A DNA stretch of 40,494 bases, taken from a virus. Made by a program: the position numbers and the translations under genes. The notes beneath the pieces are model-generated. The model saw only the letters and a program-made list of their open reading frames with translations, did not search any database and had not been told where the DNA came from. Below are positions 1 to 5,313 of the stretch, in pieces. Numbering within the stretch: the first letter of the stretch is position 1; the number at the start of each line of letters is the position of its first letter. Location: positions 1 to 40,494 of IMG/VR virus record IMGVR_UViG_3300011116_000295; one strand, 5' to 3'.

Positions 1-182
1 TTTATTGTCCTAATCCACGCCATTATCGCAAGAGATTACAATGGAGATACCGAATTAGAATAGATGGAGTTGTTTATGACGGATATGCAAAGACAGAGAA
101 GGAAGCCGCAAAAAACATCGACCTTATTTTAATTAGAAATGGGCGTGAGCCAATTAATATACTAAATAAAAAAGTTAGCTAA
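1..182 (+). CDS. AP2-like small DNA-binding protein, 5' truncated by the window edge
   Basis: The reading frame enters at the window edge (first full codon at base 3) and stops with TAA at 180-182. It is the second copy of the gene complete at 38161-38358, so about the first 7 residues are missing. The visible part has a basic CPNPRHYRKRLQWRYRIRI segment followed by a strand-strand-helix pattern ending in TEKEAAKNIDLILIRNG. This resembles the beta-sheet plus helix of AP2 DNA-binding domains, like the AP2 half of the adjacent endonuclease. The last 15 residues differ from the right copy. Its 3' end overlaps the convergent endonuclease gene by 8 bases. A DNA-binding role is inferred from fold resemblance only. 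Confidence 0.6.
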   Translation, partial: YCPNPRHYRKRLQWRYRIRIDGVVYDGYAKTEKEAAKNIDLILIRNGREPINILNKKVS

Positions 183-903
183 AATTAGTTTGCTTAGGTA
201 TATTCTTTGAGCAAGCTAAACAGAAGTCTTCTTTTCCGTCTTTAATTATTGCTAAATCTGGATGCTCACAAATGTCACCAATGGTTAATTTGCTATGTAT
301 GTGATAGTTTTCAATTTCTTTAATAGCTTGACTTTCATCCATATTATTGTCTTGTTTTTTAGTTAAAAAACTGGACAAATCGCTTATATCATTTAGCATA
401 GCAAACTCGCCATGATGCTTATGCGCAAATTCATTGTAAGCGATTGCGGCATCAATTTCTGTCTGGTAATGCCCAATAACCTTTTTCTTACCATCTATAA
501 CTATACTTGCTACCCATCTTGGGTTTCTCCGTATGGTTGTTTTAGTTGCTTTACTATAATACACATCCCTATGTAAATGAACCCCCTTATATTTAGATGT
601 GCAGTTTTGTTTTTTATGTCTATTCTGCTGATTTTGTGAGTTGTTGCACACCCTTATATTAGACCTTCTATTATCAAGACCGTTATGGTTTATGTGGTCA
701 ACAAATAGTTTATCTTGCTTTTTTAATCCCATTAATAACCTGTGCATTGGTAGTGAATATTGCCTACCGTCTTTGTAAGCACTGTTATAAGCATAAAATG
801 TGTTCCCTGATTTTTTAGCGCACCATTTGTATTTACTAACTAATTCAAGGTCTTCGTCATCAATTAGCGCAACTTTACCCTGTGTTAATTTTATTTCTTT
901 CAT
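175..903 (-). CDS. HNH homing endonuclease with AP2 DNA-binding domain and C-terminal extension
   Basis: 242 residues. Residues about 50-95 hold an HNH core (MHRLLMG, then VDHINHNGLDNRRSNIRV). Residues about 103-165 form an AP2-like domain (SKYKGVHL, then RWVASIVIDGKKKVIGHY and a DAAIAYNEFA helix). Such HNH-AP2 proteins are free-standing homing endonucleases common in phages. Compared with its allele at 38360-38884, this copy has about 70 extra C-terminal residues with a CEHPDLAIIKDGKEDFCLAC pair of cysteines. Met188 (codon at 342-340) could start that extension as a separate small protein. The gene lies alone on the minus strand behind its own promoter and structured leader, facing the late operon. 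Confidence 0.88.
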   Translation of the reverse strand: MKEIKLTQGKVALIDDEDLELVSKYKWCAKKSGNTFYAYNSAYKDGRQYSLPMHRLLMGLKKQDKLFVDHINHNGLDNRRSNIRVCNNSQNQQNRHKKQNCTSKYKGVHLHRDVYYSKATKTTIRRNPRWVASIVIDGKKKVIGHYQTEIDAAIAYNEFAHKHHGEFAMLNDISDLSSFLTKKQDNNMDESQAIKEIENYHIHSKLTIGDICEHPDLAIIKDGKEDFCLACSKNIPKQTNFS

Positions 904-1011
904 TTAAAAACACCCTCACCAATTACAAAGGCTATCCAGTCGGCAACAGTAAGTTGCAAAAGGCAATGTAAGAGGTGAGGGATTTTTTAATATTTTTCAT
1001 AACTGAATAGC
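904..1011 (-). ncRNA. Pseudoknotted 5' leader RNA, copy 1 (upstream of AP2/HNH endonuclease)
   Basis: Read on the minus strand, the transcript would begin with strand P1a (1011-1001), which pairs with 941-931 over 11 bp with two G-U pairs. P1b lies inside a second helix P2, whose arms CCCTCACC and GGTGAGGG (981-974 with 920-913) are perfectly complementary, so P1 and P2 form a pseudoknot. Inside P2 are a 5-bp extension (971-967 with 927-923), the conserved CATTGCC core (968-962) and a hairpin P3 (957-943, five pairs and five loop bases). The last helix ends 10 bases before the start codon. The same architecture with different helix sequences recurs at 7785, 8747 and 38885. Confidence 0.75.
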
Positions 1012-1014
1012 GAT

Positions 1015-1023
1015 GCAAATATA
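1015..1023 (-). promoter_or_regulatory. Bacteroidota-type -7 promoter element for the endonuclease transcript
   Basis: The minus strand reads TATATTTGC, matching the TAnnTTTG -7 element of Bacteroidota sigma-ABfr promoters. It sits 3 bases upstream of leader strand P1a, so the RNA 5' end would lie at the start of P1. The same box occurs at the same place before leader copies 2 and 4. No clear -33 element was identified. Confidence 0.6.
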
Positions 1024-1034
1024 ATAATTATATT

Positions 1035-1043
1035 TAACTTTGC
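1035..1043 (+). promoter_or_regulatory. Bacteroidota-type -7 promoter element for the lysis gene
   Basis: TAACTTTGC matches the TAnnTTTG consensus. It lies 31 bases upstream of the DUF5675 start codon and is conserved in the right allele at 39016-39024. It points opposite to the endonuclease promoter 12 bases away, so the intergenic region is a divergent promoter pair. Confidence 0.5.
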
Positions 1044-1073
1044 AAAACAACCAGTAAACATATTAGTAAAAAA

Positions 1074-1502
1074 ATGAACGCAACGATAAAAAGAACTTAC
1101 ACACCAACACAAACGGAGGGTATATTTAAACTCTTTGACGATGCAGGAAAACTTATTTTAACCTGTCATTCTTTAGAACTTCCTAATTTACAAAACCAAC
1201 GTCAAATATCCTGCATTTCAGAAGGCGTTTATGTAGTTAAAAAACATACATCGCCAAGTAAGGGGCTTTGTTTTAGCTTGCCAAACGTCCCGTTTAGGGA
1301 TAATATTCTAATTCATTCAGCTAACTATGTAGGTAGTAAAAACCCTGCAACGGGGCATTCAGATTTACTTGGGTGTATTGCTTTAGGAACGGGTTACGCA
1401 GATTTGAACGGTGACGGAATTAAAGACATCATAAATTCAAAGGCAACTATGAAAAAGCTGTTAGCTTTAACGGACGGGTTTAATCTTCAAATTTCAAGCT
1501 AA
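1074..1502 (+). CDS. DUF5675 family protein, probable lysis enzyme
   Basis: 142 residues. The sequence resembles DUF5675 phage proteins: an N-terminal RTYTPTQTEGIFKLFD strand pair, ISEGVYVVKKHTS, and a C-terminal block with ILIHSANYVGS, then LLGCIALGTG. The His...Gly-Cys pattern is reminiscent of YkuD-type L,D-transpeptidase folds, but catalytic activity is not established here. It occupies exactly the slot taken by an M15 endolysin of identical length in the right allele. It is followed by the same coupled 37-residue membrane protein and, further on, the same spanin-like pair. The lysis role is therefore inferred from position. The start is the first ATG after the promoter, and the stop overlaps the next start (TAATG). 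Confidence 0.75.
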   Translation: MNATIKRTYTPTQTEGIFKLFDDAGKLILTCHSLELPNLQNQRQISCISEGVYVVKKHTSPSKGLCFSLPNVPFRDNILIHSANYVGSKNPATGHSDLLGCIALGTGYADLNGDGIKDIINSKATMKKLLALTDGFNLQISS

Positions 1503-1615
1503 TGTCAATAGAAGCAGAACGCAGAGCCGACCAAGACCGCAACATCCGATTAGGGTGGGTTACTTTTCTATTTCTTTGCGTTGTGATTATGATAATGAAT
1601 ATGTCGGGGTGCTAA
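1502..1615 (+). CDS. 37-residue single-span membrane protein coupled to the lysis enzyme
   Basis: ATG at 1502 overlaps the stop of the DUF5675 gene, so translation is probably coupled. The protein has a charged N-terminus (MSIEAERRADQDRNIRLG), one membrane segment (WVTFLFLCVVIMIMNM) and ends Ser-Gly-Cys. The copy at 39469-39582 is nearly identical (IMIMNM becomes IIIMNL), although the upstream enzyme is unrelated. Together with mostly synonymous differences, this argues for a real gene. It could be a minimal holin or pinholin-like lysis accessory, which is inference. Its stop codon overlaps the first half of an attC-like site. Confidence 0.7.
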   Translation: MSIEAERRADQDRNIRLGWVTFLFLCVVIMIMNMSGC

Positions 1616-1667
1616 CAAAGCCTTTGCAAAATAAGGGGAACTTACTTCGCAAAGCCGACTGTTAGGT
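1610..1667 (+). repeat. attC-like site A
   Basis: Imperfect palindrome from TGCTAAC (1610-1616) to GTTAGGT (1661-1667), the latter a perfect GTTRRRY. The terminal TAACA pairs, an asymmetric AAGCC/GTCGGC region follows, and then a TTTGC-containing stem closes on a variable centre (AAGGGGAACTT). The arms are shared with the sites at 39577 and 40360 while the centres or ends differ. Arm mismatches are A-C on the plus strand and T-G on the minus strand, which favours folding of the bottom strand, as in integron attC sites. Confidence 0.65.
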
Positions 1668-1699
1668 GCAATATTTTTTAATTTTTTTGCCCACGCACT

Positions 1700-1721
1700 C
1701 GGTTTTTTCAAAACCGTTTTG
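1700..1721 (-). terminator. Hairpin after the methyltransferase gene
   Basis: CGGTTTT (1700-1706) and AAAACCG (1710-1716) form a perfect 7-bp stem with a three-base loop. On the minus strand it follows the methyltransferase stop directly and leads into an A/T-rich tail. It may terminate either strand, since T-rich tracts occur on both sides. Confidence 0.4.
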
Positions 1722-1722
1722 G

Positions 1723-2484
1723 TTAGAATAGTGTTTTATTCAATCTTTTGTTAGTTAATTCAATTGCCTTTGGGTTCAAATCACATCCAATAAATTTTCT
1801 ATTTAATTCTTTACACATTACCGCAGTAACTCCACTACCCATATAAAAATCAGCGACAACATCATTTTCATTACTACTTGCTTTTATAATCACTTCAAGT
1901 ATTTCCTTCGGCTTTTGTGTTAAATAATCAACCCATTCATCATTCTGCTTTGTATAATTCCCCTTCTTAACGGCATTTATAAACCATAAGTTTTCTCGCT
2001 GTTTGCCGTTTATATTTATTGTAATTCCTGCGTTTGCATATCCTTTTATTCTTCGATATGTATCTGGGTGGTGTGGTATCATTACCTTATCCAAATTTAA
2101 AGTATAGTTTTCCGTTTTGGTATAAATAATTATTTCATCTACAACGGTTTTAAATTTAGTTTTATGTTTTCCACCTGCATCGTATTTCCAATAAACAGTC
2201 TGTAAATATCTATCATACCCAAAAATATCATCCATAATTATTCTTAACCAATGTGATATTCTATAATCCATTTGTAAATAGATACTTCCAGTTTTCTTTA
2301 GAAGTCTGTGCATCTCTTTTATTCTTGGTATATAATGGGTTTCAATTTCACTCCGTATCGGTTTTAAATCTTGGTAGTCTGCAAACTTTCTACCAGTACC
2401 ATATAAAATGTCGCAATAAATCAAATCAATACTTTCGTTTTGAAGTTCCTGCATAAATTCTAAATTATCTCTACATACAATCAT
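1723..2484 (-). CDS. DNA N6-adenine or N4-cytosine methyltransferase (orphan, cassette cargo)
   Basis: 253 residues. Motif IV appears near the N-terminus as DILYGTG (residues 25-31), a DPPY-type loop in which Pro-Pro is replaced by Ile-Leu. Motif I appears near the C-terminus as ADFYMGSG (211-218), then FIGCDLNPKAIE. The IV-before-I order matches beta-class amino-methyltransferases (N6_N4_Mtase family). No restriction endonuclease is nearby, so the likely role is modifying phage DNA against host restriction (inference). The gene fills an attC-bounded cassette and is absent from the right allele. The DILY variant leaves target base and activity uncertain. Confidence 0.88.
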   Translation of the reverse strand: MIVCRDNLEFMQELQNESIDLIYCDILYGTGRKFADYQDLKPIRSEIETHYIPRIKEMHRLLKKTGSIYLQMDYRISHWLRIIMDDIFGYDRYLQTVYWKYDAGGKHKTKFKTVVDEIIIYTKTENYTLNLDKVMIPHHPDTYRRIKGYANAGITININGKQRENLWFINAVKKGNYTKQNDEWVDYLTQKPKEILEVIIKASSNENDVVADFYMGSGVTAVMCKELNRKFIGCDLNPKAIELTNKRLNKTLF

Positions 2485-2520
2485 AAAAAATCCCCCCTAA
2501 AAAAATTAAAAAATACAGAC

Positions 2521-2650
2521 ACCTAACACGTGCTATAAGCAATGCAGGGTTACTGCGTTCTTTAATGTTTGTACTATTTATTAACTTTATCATAATTTGA
2601 TAGTTTTGTGGTTTCTAATCCTGCACTGCTCATAGCACCATTTGTTAGCC
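2521..2650 (+). repeat. attC-like site B
   Basis: Starts ACCTAAC (2521-2527, perfect RYYYAAC) and ends GTTAGCC (2644-2650). The arms GTGCTATAAGCAATGCAGG and CCTGCACTGCTCATAGCAC pair almost throughout. Two of the differences are A-C on the plus strand but T-G on the minus strand. About 65 AT-rich bases form the variable centre. The last bases run into the stop codon of the spanin-like gene. Confidence 0.65.
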
Positions 2651-3060
2651 TACTTTACAAGGTAAAGCACCATACACGCAGCAGCAATCCCTGACACCGT
2701 CCAAAGTAACCCTTCCTTTAATCTGTTTTGCCTAATCTTTTTCTTTAGCTGCTTTTCAGCGGCTAACTTTTCAGCTTCGCAGGATTGAGTTAAAACTTTC
2801 GATATTTCTAAGTCATTGGCTAAAACTTTATTAATAGCCTCTAATTGCACGTTTGCGCTATTACAGGCATCAAAACCAACAGAAAGGGTATCATAAGCCT
2901 CACGACACATATCGCGGTCTATAAACGCACTAATTACAATATCTAACTCCTTTTCAGAAAGACACGTTAAAGTGTCCCCGTTATTTATTAAGGTAGTTTG
3001 CGAGTACGTTCTGCTTACCAGACAAAGGCAAAGCCAAAGCACTATCTTTAATTTGCACAT
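2650..3060 (-). CDS. Spanin-like protein with N-terminal signal sequence and C-terminal membrane segment
   Basis: 136 residues. An N-terminal hydrophobic segment (KIVLWLCLCLVS) ending in TYSQ looks like a signal peptide. It is followed by a long helical, probably coiled-coil region and a basic KKKIRQNRLKEG stretch, then a C-terminal span (LLWTVSGIAAACMVLYLVK). The C-terminal 30 residues are almost identical in the right-allele homologue (39634-40029), while the N-terminal half differs. Its start lies inside the preceding gene in another frame, an arrangement typical of Rz/Rz1 spanin pairs. Spanning topology and lysis function are inferred from position and architecture. Confidence 0.6.
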   Translation of the reverse strand: MCKLKIVLWLCLCLVSRTYSQTTLINNGDTLTCLSEKELDIVISAFIDRDMCREAYDTLSVGFDACNSANVQLEAINKVLANDLEISKVLTQSCEAEKLAAEKQLKKKIRQNRLKEGLLWTVSGIAAACMVLYLVK

Positions 3061-3310
3061 ATTTAATTTTGATTTTGATTATTTCTTTCGGTTTACTTTC
3101 TGCAATTTCTTTGAAGCGTTGGTAGCTCGCTGTTATATCAATCAGCATTAAGCTATCCTGCTCAATTTTATTTAACAGATATTCGCGCTCAGTGTTGGGT
3201 GGTGCTATGCTTACAGGGTTGCAGTTAATAACTTTTACTACTAATCCGATAATAACAATCATCAGGACTGCAAAGATAATAATTAGGTAGTTTTTTTTGA
3301 TAAATTTCAT
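2981..3310 (-). CDS. Spanin-like protein with N-terminal membrane anchor
   Basis: 109 residues. A single N-terminal span (YLIIIFAVLMIVIIGLVVKV) is followed by a periplasmic-type region: PPNTEREYLLNKIEQDSLML, then a helical segment rich in Lys and Glu. This is the layout of an inner-membrane spanin (Rz-like). The last 80 bases overlap the following gene in a different frame. The right allele has a homologue (39935-40279) with the NTEREYLL region conserved and a divergent C-terminus. The sequence TAACTTTAC sits directly before the ATG, a weak -7-like element. Family membership is not certain. Confidence 0.6.
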   Translation of the reverse strand: MKFIKKNYLIIIFAVLMIVIIGLVVKVINCNPVSIAPPNTEREYLLNKIEQDSLMLIDITASYQRFKEIAESKPKEIIKIKIKYVQIKDSALALPLSGKQNVLANYLNK

Positions 3311-3371
3311 TTTGTAAAGTTAGTTAATTTTTCTGCCACCGCACCCAAAATTCAGCGAAAGGCTGAACTTC

Positions 3372-3435
3372 GGATAACGGTCAATTTACTCAATTCTTCT
3401 GCTTCGCAAGAACAGCGTAAATTTTTGCGTTATAT
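3372..3435 (+). repeat. attC-like site C
   Basis: Palindrome from GGATAAC (3372-3378) to GTTATAT (3429-3435). Paired blocks, outside to inside, are ATAACG/CGTTAT, AATTTAC/GTAAATT and TTCTT/AAGAA, separated by unequal unpaired stretches (GTC opposite four bases on the other arm). This block-and-spacer plan matches R and L boxes of attC sites. Cleavage at G3429|T3430 would start cassette 2. Confidence 0.55.
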
Positions 3436-3509
3436 GCCATTGCCGTGCTTCGTAGCAAGCATTATCGGAACTTCTCTTTTTTTGTTTTAAATAATTTTTG
3501 CCCACGCTC

Positions 3510-4442
3510 TTAAAAAAATAAAGACGGTTGTTGTTTAATCAAATCGGTTCTGTCATTCGCCATTTTCGTATAGCGTTCTTCAATTTCAAATCCAATAAAG
3601 TTTCTGTTTTCTTTCACACACATTGCACACTCTGTTCCACTTCCTGCAAATGGTATCAGCACTAAATCCTTTTCTCTGCTGCAAGTTAATATTAACGCTC
3701 TGGTCAATGTTTCGGGCTTGCAGGTATCGTGGTCGTAATTGCCTGTAATGTGTGCCTCTTGGTCAAACTTCATCACATCATACAGTTTCATAAAGTTGTT
3801 GAATGGTCGTCTCAATGTTTCGTATTCTGTCCTCAGTGTTTCGTATTCTTTTTTATCTGGGTTCGGTATTAAATTGTATTGGTATTCAGTAATCATTTGC
3901 GGTTTGTGGCTTCTTTGGCTCAAAATATTATTTGCGTTTTGTTTTGCACTTTCAGAATTTCGGCAGTTGCCTGTTTGCAATAATATTTCTGCAAGTTCAT
4001 TTCGTGTTGTAATGGTTGCCAAATAATCCTGAATGTATTTAATTGATAACCGAACATTATCGTGGTAATCATCGCCAACGCTATACATCAGCAGTCGTTC
4101 ACTCACGGGAGCAAAGCATCTAAATTCTTCAACACCTTTTTTGGTTTGGCGGTTAAATTCAATAGTGATATTGTTTTCTAAATTCAAAAGTTTGTCAAAA
4201 ATTATTTGCGTATATGCTATTTTCTTTGCGTGTCCATACCAAAATAATGTTCCATTATCAGCAAGCACCCGCTTACATTCCTTTGCCCACAGTTCCACCT
4301 GTTGCAAGTATTCATCAAAGGTTTTCCAAATGAAATCAAACTCTCCCTTCACTTCAAAGTAAGGTGGGTCAGCAATTATCAACTGCACCGATTTATCAGG
4401 CAATGTATTATTCATCCAGTCGGTATTAAATACTGTATTCAC
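3510..4442 (-). CDS. DNA methyltransferase with DPPY motif (orphan, cassette cargo)
   Basis: 310 residues. Motif IV is ADPPYF (residues 24-29), and motif I is FAGSGT (265-270) followed by FIGFEIEERY, the order seen in beta-class N6-adenine/N4-cytosine methyltransferases. The middle (about 110-235) is a large target-recognition-like insert containing a duplicated YETLR heptad (KEYETLRTEYETLRRPF). No cognate nuclease is seen. The gene overlaps the upstream 78-residue gene by 17 bases, so both are probably cotranscribed. It probably protects phage DNA against restriction (inference). It is not related closely to the other cassette enzyme and is missing from the right allele. Confidence 0.9.
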   Translation of the reverse strand: MNTVFNTDWMNNTLPDKSVQLIIADPPYFEVKGEFDFIWKTFDEYLQQVELWAKECKRVLADNGTLFWYGHAKKIAYTQIIFDKLLNLENNITIEFNRQTKKGVEEFRCFAPVSERLLMYSVGDDYHDNVRLSIKYIQDYLATITTRNELAEILLQTGNCRNSESAKQNANNILSQRSHKPQMITEYQYNLIPNPDKKEYETLRTEYETLRRPFNNFMKLYDVMKFDQEAHITGNYDHDTCKPETLTRALILTCSREKDLVLIPFAGSGTECAMCVKENRNFIGFEIEERYTKMANDRTDLIKQQPSLFF

Positions 4443-4662
4443 TTATCAATTCGTTTTTTATGTTTCCATTGCTTGCTTGTTCTATTGTCATTCCACATAC
4501 TTTGCAAAATCCATCTTTATCAAAATCGTGAGTTCCTTTTTCAAGTCCTCCTTCCCAATCAGGATATAAGCAGTCAGATAATTTGCCTGTCCATTGTGGC
4601 TCTTGTCCTCTTTCAAGCATCAGTTTGTAAAGTTGTTGTTGTGTCATAATATTTTTTTTCAA
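4426..4662 (-). CDS. Small zinc-finger-like protein preceding the methyltransferase
   Basis: 78 residues. I recognise no named family. It contains HDFDKDGFCKVCGMTIEQA, where His plus CxxC could bind zinc, and a WTGKLSDCLYPDWEGG segment. Its end overlaps the methyltransferase start by 17 bases, suggesting translational coupling and a joint role as cassette cargo. Met6 (MTQQQLYK) is an equally plausible start. No function is assigned. Confidence 0.55.
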   Translation of the reverse strand: MKKNIMTQQQLYKLMLERGQEPQWTGKLSDCLYPDWEGGLEKGTHDFDKDGFCKVCGMTIEQASNGNIKNELISEYSI

Positions 4663-4752
4663 AAAATTAAAAGATTAAAACCCCTCCCTAAAAAATTATT
4701 TAAAACAAAAAAGGGTTCATCGCTTCGTAGGAACGACAGTGGGAGCAACGGC

Positions 4753-4845
4753 ATATAACAACGGATTAAATGAAATTTAAAAAAATCTTTTCTCATTTTT
4801 TATTTTGGTATTTTTTTAAACTTCATTAATCCGCAACCGTTATAC
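4753..4845 (+). repeat. attC-like site D
   Basis: Runs from ATATAAC (4753-4759) to GTTATAC (4839-4845). The arms CGGATTAAATGAA and TTCATTAATCCG pair with one extra A in the 5' arm, an extrahelical base as in attC L boxes. They continue through TTTAAAAAAAT/ATTTTTTTAAA into a variable centre. The one substitution inside the arms is A-C on the plus strand and T-G on the minus strand. The 3' half overlaps the stop codon of the downstream 54-residue gene. Confidence 0.6.
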
Positions 4846-5004
4846 TCTAAACCCGTCCGCCTCACCCTGCCATTTTACTTTTAGTTCTGGCTTGCGACTT
4901 TTCGGCACTCTAATAGTCAAATTATCGGACGGCTCACCGAACTTCAACTTAGCACCTGCGCCCGGACGTTTACCGCCACTTCCTTTTTTTCTTGCTTTTT
5001 TCAT
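4840..5004 (-). CDS. 54-residue basic protein, possible DNA-binding regulator
   Basis: ATG at 5004-5002, stop TAA at 4842-4840. The basic N-terminus KKARKKGSGGKRPGAGAKLK contains an AT-hook-like GGKRPGAGAK stretch. FGEPSDNLTIRVPKSRKPEL follows, a pattern seen in small phage proteins where the LTIRVP strand may begin a ribbon-helix-helix fold. The 3' part is repeated at the window end (40437-40494) with mostly silent changes, showing selection on the protein. It is the last gene of the early operon, just outside the cassette array. The regulatory role is inferred. Confidence 0.6.
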   Translation of the reverse strand: MKKARKKGSGGKRPGAGAKLKFGEPSDNLTIRVPKSRKPELKVKWQGEADGFRV

Positions 5005-5054
5005 GCTGCAATATTACACAATGTTTTTGATTTTACAAACTTTTTCAAAATAAT

Positions 5055-5312
5055 TTACGAATTTAAAAACAATCTTTTCTGCTCCAACATTTCGCACAGC
5101 CATTCCAACGTTACTTCAAACGGCTTGTCCGCCTCTCTAAATACCGTTGTCCCCATATCTGCCTCACGGGATAATCTAACGACCTCACGGCTATCGTATT
5201 CGTTAAATTCAGCGTGTTTATTATGTATCAATCCTGTTACCCGGTAGTAAGTCCAGTAGTTACCCGCCTTTATTGCGTACTCTCGCCCGATGTTGAAGCT
5301 ATGTTTACTCAT
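5055..5312 (-). CDS. Hypothetical early protein
   Basis: 85 residues with no family recognised. It has an aromatic-rich N-terminal half (REYAIKAGNYWTYYRVTG) and a C-terminal helix (LEWLCEMLEQKRLF). It starts one base after the stop of the primase-helicase gene, so it is probably translated from the same early mRNA. Confidence 0.6.
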   Translation of the reverse strand: MSKHSFNIGREYAIKAGNYWTYYRVTGLIHNKHAEFNEYDSREVVRLSREADMGTTVFREADKPFEVTLEWLCEMLEQKRLFLNS

Positions 5313-5313
5313 T

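Larger units (their letters stand above)
1662..2644. mobile_element. Integron-like gene cassette 1 (DNA methyltransferase)
   Basis: Boundaries are predicted from G|TT cleavage: the unit begins TTAGGTG just after G1661, and its last base is G2644. The beginning (GTTAGGTG) is the exact reverse complement of CACCTAAC (2520-2527) at the start of its terminal site B, the hallmark of a cassette that closes into a circle. In the right allele the sequence goes directly from site A arms to GTTAGCC (39628-39634), as if this unit were absent. The methyltransferase is antisense to the usual cassette direction. Confidence 0.6.
3430..4839. mobile_element. Integron-like gene cassette 2 (DNA methyltransferase plus small zinc-finger-like protein)
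   Basis: The beginning GTTATATGCC (3429-3438) is the exact reverse complement of GGCATATAAC (4750-4759) at the entry of its terminal site D. The unit ends at G4839. In the right allele the spanin pair is followed by one attC-like site ending G|TTATAT-TCTAAACCC, and the left allele resumes with G|TTATAC-TCTAAACCC after this unit. Presence and absence therefore resolve at the same G|TT point. It shares flanking motifs with cassette 1 (TTTTTGCCCACGC beyond the methyltransferase stop and CCCCTCCCTAAAAAATTA-like DNA upstream of its first gene). Confidence 0.6.

Noticed and set aside
904-1011. Leader RNA as a group I intron or HDV/hammerhead/twister ribozyme
   Set aside because: About 110 nt is too short for a group I intron. 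The HDV-like order P1-P2-P3-P1'-P2' is similar, but the linker is about 20 nt, P3 is long and no P1.1/P4 arrangement is seen. Hammerhead and twister core bases are absent.
2253-2456. Plus-strand open frame inside methyltransferase 1
   Set aside because: Shadow of the methyltransferase coding strand; composition and lack of start signals do not support it.
1610-4845. attC-like palindromes as plain transcription terminators or MITEs
   Set aside because: Arms are interrupted by asymmetric bulges, U-tracts are absent at the ends, no target-site duplications are seen, and junction comparison points to G|TT exchange.
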